64,000 nucleotides of DNA from Promerops cafer (GCA_013398275.1 VZSE01002737.1:575776-639775); one strand, 5' to 3'; positions 1 through 12,015 are shown, counted from the first letter of the stretch. The notes: a model not told the origin generated them from the sequence alone. A program made the numbers and translations.

Positions 1-1050
1 AATGTTAATATATCATGAAATGTTTTATTTTCTTTGCGTAAGGGACATTTTCAACATTGAAATCTGAGAAATATCTATCTAGATGTTCAGTGTGGTGCCC
101 TCATTTTTAAGCACATAAGCCTTTTGATTAATTTCTGGTTTAAGCTTAGCCATTTGTTACAAAGGTTCATAATGCTGCAGAGCTCCACAGAGTTTAAAAA
201 AATGGAGAGTCTGACTTCATAAATAATCTAAACAGACAGTCTGAAGATTTCAAATATTCTGGAAAAAGTCCTGTAGAAGTTATTAATTGTATTTTAAAAT
301 TGTGTATCAAATTGGTTTCTCTTTCAGGCCATGAAAGATAACCTGAGTCTCTATTTTCTTTTTCTGCTTTCAAATATGCACAAAGTCAAGTAGAAAACCA
401 GACAAAGAAAAAAAAAATCAGTGAAGTCCACATATACATCAACCTGTGATATGTTTGTTTGATTTAATTTCATGAGCATACTCATTTTAAAGTAACACCA
501 CAGTTTTAACAAGTACTTGGGAATTCTAAACTAACAGCACTGTGGTTTATGCCTTCAGTAATAATCTTTTTTCATGAAAGGGCAGAGTGATGTATGCACC
601 TTTCTAAAGTGTGCATGCAACTTTTTGAATGCAAAGTCTCCTAGCTTTTAATGGCATTTGTGGTCAAAATACTTGGAGGTATTTGAAGATGCCAGCATGT
701 GTTCTTAATATGGCTAAAGACAGCATCCTTAAGACAGTTATCCTTAAACCACATTGCCACATGGCAAGATTTTAGATTTCATAAGAGCAGTTAACTGAAA
801 ATGATTCACCAGATGATTCACCATATACATCTCCAGTCACCTCACACAGTCCCAATTGCCTGTACATCGTGCAGGAGGTATAATTTCCACATCCTATGGA
901 TGATATGTATATTAATGTAAATCAAGATAAGTGCCAGCATAACAAAGCTCTCAAACAGCTATCATTTAGCTCCCAGTCCTAGAACATAAGGCTGCATTGT
1001 GAAATTTTCTTCTTTGTCTTGAGAACATTTTGTCTTGAGACACTCTACAG
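1..1050. other. Unannotated AT-rich single-copy DNA
   Basis: I see no gene or recognisable repeat. The sequence is AT-rich with short poly-A runs. Near 800-825 a 12-13 base phrase (ATGATTCACCA) occurs twice in succession, too short to mean much. Confidence 0.6.
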
Positions 1051-1193
1051 CATCCATCACTGACACTCCTATGAATAGGCTGGATAAACATCTGTCAGAA
1101 ATTCTTTTGCTGCATTAGCTCTTGCCTTGTGGCAAGCAATTGGATGAGACATCTTTACCAGGTCCCTTCCAGCCGTGTATTTATGACTCTTTG
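1051..1193 (+). mobile_element. Old CR1-type LINE, 3' end
   Basis: This is a diverged 3' tail of a CR1-family non-LTR retrotransposon. The sequence shows the CR1 order: an ATCACTGACAC phrase, then GGCTGGATAAACATCTGTCAG, then a GGATGAGACATCTTTACC step, then GGTCCCTTCCAGCC and a decayed terminal TTATGACTCTTTG. All coding sequence is missing, which is the usual 5' truncation of CR1 copies. The loss of exact terminal octamers suggests an old insertion. Identification rests on remembered CR1 consensus; subfamily not assigned. Confidence 0.6.
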
Positions 1194-2310
1194 CATCTAT
1201 CTTTCCAGCTTGCTGAATACCAGTCAGCAAATTTCTGAGATGTAGGGCTCTGACAGAAAAAACAAAGACTGTTACAGGCCTGATTCTAACAAGTTCTCCC
1301 ATACTGAATCTTAAAGCTGTTTGCAGCCTATGGGTATAAATGTAGTAAATAAAAAAGAGCAGAAGACAGTTTGTTTTCTTTAAAATACCACACCCTCCAT
1401 ACTAGACCAGAATGTGCTAAACAAATTTTTTGTGATTACCACTAAGAATGCCTGAGGCAGTGCCTCTCAATGAGTAAGGTTCTCCTATCAGTAACAATGA
1501 CACTGTGGCCTTCTAAATATATATTCTAATTAAAGCTTTTCAGGAAGACTGATCTGCTAGTCACTTTTTCCAAACTCTAAACTTCTGGTGAGTACTTCTC
1601 AGGGATGACAGCTTATCCCTGGAAATAAAGGGAAGCTTTGTCAATCATTTCTGAGCTTGGAGGTTTTTTTGCCTTAAAAAAAAAAAAAAATAATAATAGA
1701 TTAAATCCAAATCAATACTTCAAATATCATGTTAATTTCTGATTGTGGTATGAGCTCACATAGATAAAAGAAACAGTGTATTCAGACTCAGAATGCTTTT
1801 TCCTGACTGATAAGCAGCAAGGCAGAAGTCAGGAAAAATGTGTTAAACACACTATGTTAACTCAGATTTACTGACTTCCTCTGGTTGACTGCATCATCAT
1901 AGGCTGCAGCTGGATAAACTTATTTAACAAGCATAGATAGACACATCAAGTCTGATTTCAGTGGGTTTAGATCATCTATGTGAGGACAGCATTCATGAAG
2001 GAATTTTTTCCCATTAATTCCTGGGGCCAATATTCAGCAGTTGAGATTGACAAATAAAACTTGGAGAAAACATGATTTCTAGAAATTGAATAGAAAATGT
2101 GGGAAACAAAAACTGAAATAGTCATCTGGAGCAGAAACAGGAATCCAAATTTCCCTTACTAGAGTTTAGAGTCTAAATTATTTGGTCAGAGAGAGAGCAA
2201 ACCCATGCACTCCCTCTTCCCCCTCCTCAGTCCGATTAATATTTAATAATTTCCAGCAAAGGAGAACAGTTCTGACGTGGACAAATAAAAAGGGCCTGTC
2301 TCAGGACACT
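1194..2310. other. Unannotated AT-rich DNA
   Basis: No gene or clear transposon is visible. It contains one poly-A/TAA tract, listed separately, and otherwise unique AT-rich sequence. Confidence 0.6.
1676..1698. repeat. Poly-A tract with (TAA) extension
   Basis: Fifteen A residues run directly into TAATAATA. This may be the relic of a retroposed poly-A tail or a simple slippage tract; no upstream retroposon body is recognisable. Confidence 0.85.
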
Positions 2311-2660
2311 GCACAGCTTGGTCACTGCCAAGCTGAGGGGTGTGGGTTCAGATGAGACCTAGGCCTGTTTTCTCCTGCAGCCTGACACTCTTTGAACTGC
2401 AGGAGAAGAGAGCGAGGAGCCAGCAGCAAATGCGCCGTTGGTGTCCTGGGCAGCGCTTGGCTCTGACGTAGGAGGGATGCCTGAGGATTCTGAGGGTGAA
2501 GCCCTGGGGCTGAGGCCATCAGAAGAGCACCCAGCCCTCCTTTAATTCCAGCAAGGCTTGGTGGTGCTCAGCCCTGGGGTGCTTCTGGGCACGCTGCAAG
2601 CACAACTTCAGCACCAGCAGCTTTGATACTCCAGGGCGAGGCAGCAGATAAACAGGATTT
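2311..2660. other. GC-richer unique block, no gene recognised
   Basis: This block is clearly richer in G and C than its surroundings and contains a perfect 8-bp hairpin at 2314-2335. A minus-strand open frame of 65 codons (2322-2519) has no recognisable domain. I could not match the block to a known avian repeat. It could be an unrecognised old element or a small regulatory island. Confidence 0.4.
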
Positions 2661-2720
2661 GGAGAATTTTGTTCTTGGTGGGAGACATCCTAACGCATCA
2701 GTACCTCCCTTACTCGAGCC

Positions 2721-2775
2721 TGCCTCCCCTCTGTTCACTTATCTGTGAAATGAGGATTATTCCCTTCTTTGTAAA
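2721..2775 (+). mobile_element. Probable MIR SINE remnant
   Basis: The sequence carries a GCCTC...TTATCTGTGAAATGAGGATTATTCCC run. It resembles the 3' portion of the ancient amniote MIR SINE (the segment reading CCTCATCTGTAAAATGAGGATAAT). Only this part is recognisable; the tRNA-related head is absent. MIR remnants are known to be sparse and very diverged in birds. A short chance match cannot be excluded. Confidence 0.45.
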
Positions 2776-3788
2776 AAGATATGAACGTTTTAATGTGTTT
2801 ATTTAGCAATTTATTTTTAGCCTAGGGAAAAACTGAAAGAGTTTTAGTCAGAATTCTTGTTCTTGCCTTTTCATGCTTTCTCCTACTTCCATTTTTGTTT
2901 CTTTCAAGATAAATTGGTGTCATTTCACTTGTTCCTTCCCTGCCAAAGACAAATTACATCATTTTCTTTTTATTTCTTTATCTCTTTTAGCCCAGAGAGA
3001 TTCCCCAGCTTCTTAAGCAAATCATACTTTTTTACTTTTTATTTGTGTCTGAGTGCAGTTTATGCATTGAGATACTTTAATCCAGATGTCTCTTCAAGTA
3101 AAGTTTCTGAATAACTTTAATATACATTGAGTTATGACTTAAGGGACTAACCTCCATAATAATTTACATCAGAATAACAGCAGCATTAACACTACTGATA
3201 TATTCCAAAATTTTACAGATAAAAATCTGTTTTCACTTATATCAGAAGCCTTGTATCATCTCTGCAGTAAAATGAATGTTTCCCCATCTTTTTTTCTTCA
3301 CTATGTTCTCTTTTTTCCCGTGTTTAATTTACATCTTCTATTTTATATTACAATTTTCTTTTTCTGCAAACATTTTATTATGCTCTGGCTCTTCATTTGT
3401 ATACTACACTGATTTTTTTTCTTACTTTCTTTGCAAGTCTAAAACTCCGCATTCACCCTCAGCTGAATACAAGAGATTATTTATTTGGAACTGTGGTTCA
3501 GCTAGAGAAACACAGGGGTTTGAGATTACCCCATCTCCTCCTCTAACCCTGCTGTCAGTACATCTCCTCTGTTGTTGTGGAGGCTGCAAAGTGCTACTTC
3601 ACAGCCCAGGAGAAGACCCTTGAGTTTCCCACAGAGAGGTCACATGTGTAGTCACAGGTGTTATGAGCAGTGTCTATTTGCTTTGGCTGCTGCTTTTCAC
3701 CATTGCTTGAAAATGTGTTTATGTTGCTACACCTCAAAAGGGCAATTCCAGCCAGTAAGAGAAAAGGGAAAATCAAACAAGCCAGTGT
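2776..3788. other. Pyrimidine-rich strand-asymmetric DNA
   Basis: Long stretches of the + strand (about 2856-3050 and 3278-3430) are dominated by T and C, giving open frames rich in Phe, Leu and Ser (2857-3114, 3276-3623). The composition explains these frames; nothing in them resembles a protein domain. No transposon was recognised. Confidence 0.6.
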
Positions 3789-4500
3789 AGAGTGGGAGGC
3801 TGGAAAGCAGTGTCACACAAAGGGACCCGGGGGTCCTGGTCCGTGGCAAGTTGAACAGAGTCAGCTGGGCCCTGGCAGACAGGGGGGACATCCCTGTCCT
3901 CAGGGCATCAGGGACAGCATGGCCAGCCGGGCAAGGGAGGGGATTGTCCCGCTCTGCTGTGAGCTGGGGCGGCCTCACCTCGAGTGCTGGGGACACTTTG
4001 GGGTGCCACAATATAAAAAAGACATTAAACTATTGGAGAGAGTCCAAAGGAGGGCCACAAAGATGGTGAGGGGCCTTGAGGGGAAGCCGTACGAGGAGCG
4101 GCTGAGGGCGCTTGGTGTGCTCAGCCTGGAGGAGACTGAGGGGAGGCCTCACTGCAGGTACAACTTCCTCCTGAGGGGAAGAGGAGGGACAGACACTGAT
4201 CCTACTCTGTGACAGTGACAGGACCCAAGGGAATGGCCTGAAGCTGTGTCAGGGCAAGTTTAGGCTGGATATCAGATAAAGTTGTATCTTTTTCACCCAG
4301 CTGGGCACTGGAACAGGCTCCCCAGGGCAGTGTCACAGCACCACGCCTGGCACAGCCCAGGAAGCCTTTGGGCAACGCTCCCAGGCACATGGCGTGGCTC
4401 TTGGGGATGGTGCTGGCCAGGGCTGGGAGCTGGATTCAGTGATCCTAAAGGGTCCCTTCCAACTCAGTTTATTTTGTCATCCTGCGATTTTGTGACTTCT
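3789..4500 (+). mobile_element. CR1 LINE, 5'-truncated, end of ORF2 plus 3' UTR
   Basis: This is the largest transposon piece in the window. CR1 elements encode an endonuclease/reverse transcriptase (ORF2) and insert by target-primed reverse transcription. Here the body starts in the distal part of ORF2. Landmarks in order are AGGGACCCGGGGGTCCTGGT, GCATGGCCAGCCGGGCAAGG, GCGGCCTCACCTCGAGTGCTG, GAGAGAGTCCAAAGGAGGG and TACGAGGAGCGGCTGAGG. The 3' UTR then reads GCACTGGAACAGGCTCCCCAG and AGGGTCCCTTCCAACTC, ending in a decayed CGATTTTGTGACTTC octamer region. Several CpGs remain, so it may be one of the younger copies here. It has frameshifts and stops and cannot be active. Confidence 0.92.
3904..4212 (+). 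pseudogene. Decayed CR1 ORF2 C-terminal fragment
   Basis: The distal part of a 180-codon open frame (whole frame 3670-4212) translates to recognisable CR1 reverse-transcriptase C-terminal sequence. It includes peptides such as LLERVQRRATKMVRG and YEERLRALGVLSLEE. The N-terminal portion of that frame is upstream non-CR1 DNA and out-of-frame CR1 sequence, so the frame as a whole is not a protein. There is no catalytic reverse-transcriptase core (palm motif) because the element is 5'-truncated. It is a relic with no expected function. Confidence 0.8.
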
Positions 4501-7500
4501 GTCATCAGGTGTTTTTCACTGATATTAAAAGACATAAAAGAGGTTGCTCTTACAGGTAATGTGCTGGATGATCCTTTTGTTCACGGGTTGGTACATCTGT
4601 GCCAACTGCTTGCTGCTTTTCAAGCCAGGAATCACTGACTCTACCTGATTCAAACAAGAGACTCATGATTCAGGGAATTAGGGCAGTAAATACTGTCCTG
4701 ATTACAATGGGTAAGAAAAACAAATGGGCAACTTTGACTAGGGAGAAAATTAGACAGCCTTTTGAATTGCAGGATGTAATTAGGCTCATTAAGGACTCAT
4801 TAAAAACAAATTGTATCTGACACATACTTAAAGCACTCATGTAAATGAAGTTGTTCAAAGATAAAGCCATGAATATATTTCACCTTGTTATCTTCAAAGG
4901 TTCTTGTACTTCACACTACGAAAGGATACACTTCATCTCCCTTTTTGTTGGTAGTGGTTTTCTTAAAAACAAAATAATTGCAAGCTAGGGTAGAAGGAAT
5001 CAGAGGAAGTTATTCAGATATCTTTTGCACTGAATTGGATTAATTGCAATTGGCACATTCTTGGTAGGCATCAGCTCAGAATTTTGGAGAAAGAGGAATT
5101 GTAATTTGTCTTGGTGTCAGGAGGGAGTAGGTGAACCCTCCCCATATTACAAACTAGTGAAATTTCTCATCCATAATAAATTCTAAAATCTATAATAAGT
5201 ATGTATTTATTTCTGGAGTTCTTTTTAATAAAAATGGCAGTAAACAGAATTTATGATAAATAACAACTGATACAAAAGTCATCATTTATTGTCTTTGGGA
5301 AAAATTAGCTTCTGCCTCTGTTATTTTAATAATTAAAGTGTAATCATTTTTAACCTCTTACACTAATAAGCAAAACAATCTGATTACTCTTCGCAAGGAT
5401 GGAATCTGCTTCAATAAAAAGGAACAAAAAAAGCACAGCTATAGGAAACCATTTAAAGGAGGTAAAACACACGTGAGTTTTTGCATGGTTTTCAGCTAAG
5501 TTGCAGAACTACCTTTAGCATTTTAACTTCCTTTGTACTAACCTCTAAGGAGGATGTGTTGGGCTAGAGGGGGCTCAAAGCCTTATTCTGGTAAAAGTTG
5601 TAGCACTTCAAAAGGGTGCTAAGTCCAGGGGAATAAAAAAGCTTTACATGAGAAGCCTGAGATGGGAGAGGATGGTGCTCTGTGTTCCTCTTATGTACGA
5701 GCCTTTAACTAAAGTTCACCTGCTGCTTTGCCTGCGTGCCGAAAGCAGAAATAAGAGGTTGTTGTGATATGTTACACAGAAATCTCACACTTTCCAGGAA
5801 CGCAGCTGCCTGGGTCCCTGAGTCAGGAACAGCTTTTCAAAGGCCAGTTAGAGTGTTACTAAAGCAACAACTGCACTTGGTGTTGAGGACTGTCCTTGAA
5901 AATCAGATTTTGGCCTTCTTGATGCTGGGAATAAATCCCACACCATGGCTGCCCTCATGAGAGCCATTAAACACCATGACCTGTCTCTAACAAGTAAAAC
6001 AGACTCAGAACTTTATGTGCTGGGGCTATCCCATCTGACCACCCAGCAAATTAATTTGCACTATGTCATTTATACACCCAGCTGCATGCAGGCATCCAGG
6101 TGTCAGTGTTCACAGAGGGACCAGCCCCTCGCAGCTCTGTCCCCCAGGCACTCCTTAGATGGTGACAATTTTTTGTACCTGTCAGAGTTTGACTTAAACC
6201 CACTGATGATGAGGGGGAGGCTGTGTGCCCCAGATCACTGTAGACTTCATGATAAGGATTACCTCCAACTTCCAGCAGCTTTGTGCTGCTGATGTTACTT
6301 TTAAAGAAACAAAATCATTTCTGATTTGGTTTAAGTGCAAGTACACAGTAAAGCAGAATAATGAGTTACCTTTGAAAAAATAAGCATTGACTGGGTCCCA
6401 CCAGCCAGCCCCTGGCTTTCTGGTGTTGTAAAAATGTTTCATCTATGACAAAAAGTTTCTTTTTCTGAAGCCACTAAAATGTGAATTGCTGATCTGAACA
6501 GAAGCCAAGTTGTAAGGTGGGATCATAAGTTTTCTTTAAATTGGTTTACTTCTGTAACATCTATGACTAAACCTGTACTTAATTCTGACTTTTTTTGTCC
6601 TACTGAAATTAGTTAGGAGAGACACAAATGAGTACAGATTGTTCTTTACCATCATACTGTTGTCTTGAGAACATCACATATGAATAACCTTCTAGGCTAT
6701 TAAACAGTCTGAACTTCCTACATGACATTTCATTTGCTATGCAGTTTATCTGTAAGTGTTTTTTTTCCCTTGTTAGATTTTTGTGTCCTTAAGTATCTTG
6801 CCTGCCTGATCCTTGCACAGCTCAGTTTTCCACTGAATGTCCTGACTTTCTCATAACAGCAATTTGTGGAACTCATTAACTGTCTGGCACTGATCACCGT
6901 GCTGCTAATCTCAGGAGAGAGTCAGATGCTGTTCCCAATTATGAATGCTGCACAGAAAACCTGGATCAAGGGCTTTATCTGATGGCAGATGACATCTCTA
7001 TTATAAGCAATAAAGTTCTGATCAGTCAGGAGGTAACACTTGATGAATATGCAGCAGGACAGTCAATGAAAGAACATTATGACAACTCACAGAAAGAGTA
7101 CTTAGAATATTGTTTAAATGTAAAAAAAAGCTTATTTTTCATTACTCAACAGATTTCTTTCTGTCTGTCCTATTAATGGCAAATCTCTGTTCTTTCGTGC
7201 AAACTTTTTTCCAATTTGTCTTGGATATAAAAGGATTGTGTAAGGGGAATAATGAAGAATAAGACAATGAAGAAGGTACAGCACAAAGGTCAACATAATC
7301 CAATAAAATAGAGATAGAGAGCATAAAGTTTAGATCTGATTAGAATTTATCGGTGAAATGATTGCATTGAAGGAAGTGAACTACAATATTCATTTACAGA
7401 TGAGGCGTAATTCTAAGCCAGGAAAGTAGAGAGCTTCCACTCCTACTGTGTGGCCAAAGCACTGAGGGGCAGCACCAGAATTTTGGGAGACAAGAGAAGA

Positions 7501-7530
7501 AAATTTGTGAATCATGTGTTATCCATCTTA
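4501..7530. other. Unannotated DNA, no gene supported
   Basis: I see no transposon here. At 5945 an ATG lies in a strong initiation context (CACCATGG) and opens a 115-codon frame to 6292, but the product has no recognisable domain and no splice or promoter context. The stretch 5650-6300 is somewhat richer in GC than its flanks. The remaining sequence is AT-rich and unique. Confidence 0.5.
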
Positions 7531-7710
7531 GTGGTTTGGTAGATGAGGCAAGAGCAGTGAATATTGTCTGACAGGCTTTCAACACCAACTCCCAAAGATA
7601 TTTCTAAAGATGATGAATCATGGGTTGGATGAACAGACAGTGGCTGAGCAGGATGTTTGGACAAGATGACCTGTAGATATCCTCTCCACCCTTAACCACC
7701 CTATGATTCC
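7531..7710 (+). mobile_element. CR1 LINE fragment with internal deletion
   Basis: The left part (about 7531-7640) resembles the CR1 ORF2 segment reading GTAGATGAGGCAAGAGCAGT, GCTTTCAACAC and GGTTGGATGAACAGACAGTG. This lies well inside the reverse-transcriptase coding region. The right part (about 7641-7710) resembles the extreme CR1 3' end: GAGCAGGATGTTTGGACAAGATGACC...CACCCTATGATTCC. The intervening ORF2 end and UTR are missing, so the copy has a large internal deletion, or two CR1 pieces abut. Both parts are on the + strand. Confidence 0.6.
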
Positions 7711-9723
7711 ACCTGATTGACACATGGGAGTTGAAAGAAAAAGGTGATCCTTTGTCTGAAGTGGGGACTTCCTCTTTTATATCCATTTTAGTTCTCCTTC
7801 ATTTGACTATTGGGCATATCCATCACAGAAATATTAACTATGTTAATCATCAGTGTGGTGCAAATTTTATAGAGTAAGAATGTCCCTGCTTTCAGTCACT
7901 CTGATCCCAGATGAGAAGTTAAGCAATGTGTTGTAAGATACCCACAGGGCATAACAGGATGGTTCAGATGAGGAAAACGAAGTGAACATGGAGCAATGAA
8001 TTGCTGTCAAGATCAGACAGGATCATTGCTCTTCTTGATTTCCTGGTATCATTCTTTCTTAGTCCAATCTTTTTATACAGTATGAGAAAGGTCATGTGGG
8101 CAATTCCAATTTCTGGTTGGTCTCAACACTGTCTGGGCAATCTGACACAATGGACATGGCATAGAAATTATTAAAAAAGAAATATGAAAGACAGAAGAGC
8201 CTTCAAGGGTAGGATGAGGAAAGAATGAGGCTGAGGGAGAATGGAAAATCAGTGTTGCAACTGAGCACAAAACTGATGTAAGTCCCTGAAATAAGGATGC
8301 AAAAATTGGATAAGAGAGGAAAGAAACTGGGTGAAGAAAATAAACACACTGAGGAAGAGTTATCATCATTTACTTACTGTACTGTAAGGCATAGTGTTTT
8401 GCACGGCATACTCAGTAAGCAAGGTGAGATGCAGGCTGGAGAAGAGACAGGCATTGCATAGGCAGGAAGTTCTTTCTGTAAGGCACCATTTATGAGTTAT
8501 TTTATGTCTCATCAATCAAAGGCAGAGAGGGGAAGAAGATGTTTTAATACTGGCTGGGGCCCTTGGGTGCCATCATCATAAAAGGACTTAACAATCTTAA
8601 TAATAGCCATTATAGTTGTTTTTTTCCATCAAACTGTTAAGATTTCTGGGCTTTAGGAGAGCCTGAAAATATATAATGAAAATGCAAGCTCTGTGTGCTT
8701 TAGTTCAACTCAATTTGATTGAAAACTGACATCCTCTACAGGCTCTCACTGTTCCTAAATTACTAGGAAATTAAGAGGAAAAAGCCCAACTTCTCTGCCT
8801 GAACAGGAATGGAAGTTTGACAGGTGTCAGGTGGTTTTGCAGGCATTCACTGAGCTCTGGGTGCAGCAAGTGTCCCTGCAATGCGATCACTGCTGACTGA
8901 CCTGCAGCTATTTTAGCAGCCATTTTTTCCTTCCTCCTGAAGGAAATCAGCAGAGTATTCATACAGGTCAGAATGCTGAAAATTCAGACTAGTAAAGTGC
9001 ATATCTTAATGAATAAAGAGTGATTTATTTGTGCTTGGAAAAGGGAATTTAGTAATTGCAATAGACACGTCTGAGCTTTTTCTGACCAATGAACGGTGCA
9101 TGTGACATAAGCTATCTCTGATGGGTGCCACAGTAAAAATAACATATCTTCTGTTTTCACCATAAACATAAGACAAATCCTGGTTTCATGAAAATAACTG
9201 AAGTTCAGCAAAAAGAGACCAAGTTCCATGCAGTGGAGCAGTGCTACTTACAAGCATCTTGAAGTAAATCAATATTTTTCTTCCAAACCATCTGTATCAC
9301 TGAAAAGCTCTTGTCACTAAAAGATTACAAAAAGCCCCTCAAAATCTTCAAACCAGCAGTCCACTGATGTCAGGCATGAGAAGTGAACTTTATTGCTTGC
9401 ACAAATGGAAAGATATCAAGACTTTTCCAGTCCCAGGAATCTCAAAAGTGTCCTTAGGTTGTGTTAAAAGGCTGAAGCTGTAGCTTTGGCAAGGACAAAT
9501 TTTTCCCATCAAGAGGGGCTAAGTTCCCTTTTGCCCCTGTCACTGCCTGTCTCTTTGACATGGGGAAACTTTTTGGTACCACAATCAGCCTCACTGCAAA
9601 ACAAATAAGAGAGAGCTGGACTCTGCTTACTGGTGCCAGGAAATGGACAGGGTGGAATGGGCACAAACTAAAATAGAGGAAATTGTTTTAAACATTACAA
9701 ATACCCTTTTATTCTTTTTTACT
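7711..9723. other. Unannotated DNA
   Basis: No gene or clear repeat is visible. About 8160-8345 is purine-rich on the + strand (many GAA, GAGG and GGAAA words). Open frames here are short and unrecognised. Confidence 0.55.
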
Positions 9724-9877
9724 GTAAAGGTGGTCACACACTGGGGCAGCCTTTGTGAAGTCTACATTGCTGGAGATTTTCAAAACTCATCTGTATAGTA
9801 GGGGAGAAAGACTAGAGAGCTCCCAAACTAGAGGTGCATTCACACCCCTGCAATTCTGCGGTTCTGTGATTCTGTAG
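9724..9877 (+). mobile_element. CR1 LINE 3' tail
   Basis: The sequence shows a degraded CR1 3' UTR: CACACACTGGGGCAGCC, then TGCTGGAGATTTTCAAAACTC, then a decayed middle, ending with the tandem terminal octamers ATTCTGCGGTTCTGTGATTCTGTAG. The octamer repeat fixes the 3' end and the + orientation. No coding sequence remains. Confidence 0.8.
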
Positions 9878-11670
9878 TCAAAGGAAATCTTTTGTCGCTA
9901 TGAGACAAAATAACTTGGCTGATAGGCAAAGAAATGAGATGCTGAAGAAAATAATCAATTAAAAAAATAATCATATTCTCACCGCATTTGATTTGCATGC
10001 AGTTGAAATACGGGATTAAAGAGTTGTCAGAAGAAAATATTCTTTAGTAGTTCATTGCAGGAAAACATCAAGAGCAAATTTACACACATCTATCCAACAG
10101 CCTGCTAATCTATGTTCATTAACCATCAAAACAGTATTTAATGAGTTTGGCTTTTATCTAGACCTCTGGATTCCACCTTGAGAGAAAAAGTTTATTCTGC
10201 TTCGTGTATTTGTTGACCGTTTGGAATGAGAAAATTCAAGAACTCTCTAACGCATCTTGGTGAAGAGATTTGAACACCTGGGAGTTTTTCAGATTCAAGT
10301 TTTAGGCTATATCACAATAGATGACTTCACCTGAATCAAATCAAATGTTCACAGAACATCATCACTATCATCCTTATACAAGATTTTGTCCAGGCACAGA
10401 ACACTCCAGCTCCTGACGAGCACTCCTGATTTCAGTGAGTCAAGGTAAGCAGTCGGACAGAGGAGTACTCCCAGTAGTTATCCAGGTGTTAATATCATCC
10501 AGGTGTCCCCTGACTCAAAAGTACTCAGGAGGTCCCAGTCTCCACAGAGCTCATAGGCAGGAGAGTGGCAGGCATTTGGCATCCTGACTGTGAACCACTG
10601 GGGGCACCTCTGACTTGGGCAGATTTGCAGTGGACACGCTCACTGGAGGTCAACCAGTAGGCAGGAGAGGAAGGGATAGAAGCACTTGATCAATAAGATG
10701 AAGGGCAAGGAAAGGTAGAGCTAGGGCTAAATGAAGTATATTTTCCCTGCATTTTTGGTTCTGTTGTGTTTTGCATTTTTGGAGGTAGGTTAAACTTGTT
10801 ATTTCTTGTAAAGACAGCTTTAATGAAAATAACAGTAATGAATACAGCATTGGCCGGCAGCCCATGGCTTGGAATGGAGACGTGATACTGGGAGGCAGAG
10901 TGGGTTAGGACCCCTTAATTTTATTACACTATTCCTGCTGACAAACCTTTCTACTATGAGGTTTCTACTTCTTCCACTGCACATTTTAATGGATAAACAA
11001 GGACATAGAGAGTAGTTAATGCTCTCTGCCTGGAGTCTGAGCAATCTTAGAGGTCTCTAGAGAGAATTTAGATATTTGATGGCTTCCAGTATGTCTATAC
11101 CTCTCGATAAATTGGCACTAGGCAACAAGCTGAAATACTAAAAGCATGGTCAGCAACACTGTGCAATTTTAATAGCATTCTCAAATTCTCTTTTGGCGTC
11201 ATTAAGTTAGCCTTCTCTTAAATGAAACTTGGAAATCATTTGGGAAGCAGCCTGTTCTGGGTCCTGCTAGTAATGGATATTACTGATATCCATCAGGATG
11301 GATAAAGTCACATGCACTTTGATTTATTCAGCATTCCAGCCATCCTAAAGCTCTCACGTGCTCCATGTTGCTTTCAAACATGCCTGAGAGTACCCTTTAC
11401 ATTCTTAATGCATTATAATATTAAATTTCTGTTTTCAGTGGTTGCAGAGAAGTCTCTGCACTATCCAGGGCAAATTATCCTGATCATAAGAATTCAAAGT
11501 TGGAACCACTAAAAAATCTAGGACAGTTCTCATGTTTTTAATCTTTGTGCATATCTCAGGAGTCCTAGAAGCAGTTTTTCCTGCTCTGTTGTGATTACTC
11601 TGGCAGGTGGCAGCTCACCTGGTACATCCTTGAGAAATCAAGGAGTGTAGCATGGGCATAAAGCCAAAGA

Positions 11671-12015
11671 TCAACCCCAATAATGCACAGTATGGACACA
11701 TTCACTCTGAACAGGAGGAAGGAGAGGGGAACTTAGCAGTGGTGAATCCTCGGCCCACAACAATTCCCTCCTCCTTGGGGCCCTGGTGACATTCTTGTCG
11801 CTGTTCAGGAAGAGGATGCCAGCCCTCCCAGGAGGAATATGCCAGACATCAGAGAAGGTCAGTACACCTGAGTTATCAAGAGTGATTCTCAAGCCTCTCG
11901 TGATGGAGCAGTGTCTCCTGTGAGCTGTGTTATCAGAGGCACATTCAACAGACCTCTCGGGTGAAAACGTGTATCTGGCAAATGACCCAGTACAGCTGGG
12001 TATGACGTTTTCCAC
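11671..12015 (-). other. Unidentified coding-like open frame (114 codons)
   Basis: A minus-strand open frame lies in a locally GC-richer block. Its translation is richer in Arg, Gly and Pro and has a more protein-like composition than other frames here; a stretch such as GLRITLDNSGVLTF looks plausible as beta-strand protein. It begins at a GTG rather than ATG, so it would have to be an internal exon, a pseudogene or a retroelement relic if real. I recognise no family. No poly-A tail or paired splice signals were found. Chance remains the leading explanation. Confidence 0.2.

Noticed and set aside
2857..3114. Phe/Ser-rich frame resembling a membrane protein
   Set aside because: The hydrophobic look comes from the T/C-rich strand, not from conserved protein sequence.
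3670..4212. The 180-codon open frame as a host gene
   Set aside because: Its distal half is CR1 ORF2 sequence and the rest is out-of-frame or unrelated flanking DNA.
5945..6292. 115-codon frame starting in a strong CACCATGG context
   Set aside because: No domain, no splice, promoter or poly-A context; one good start context among many frames is expected by chance.
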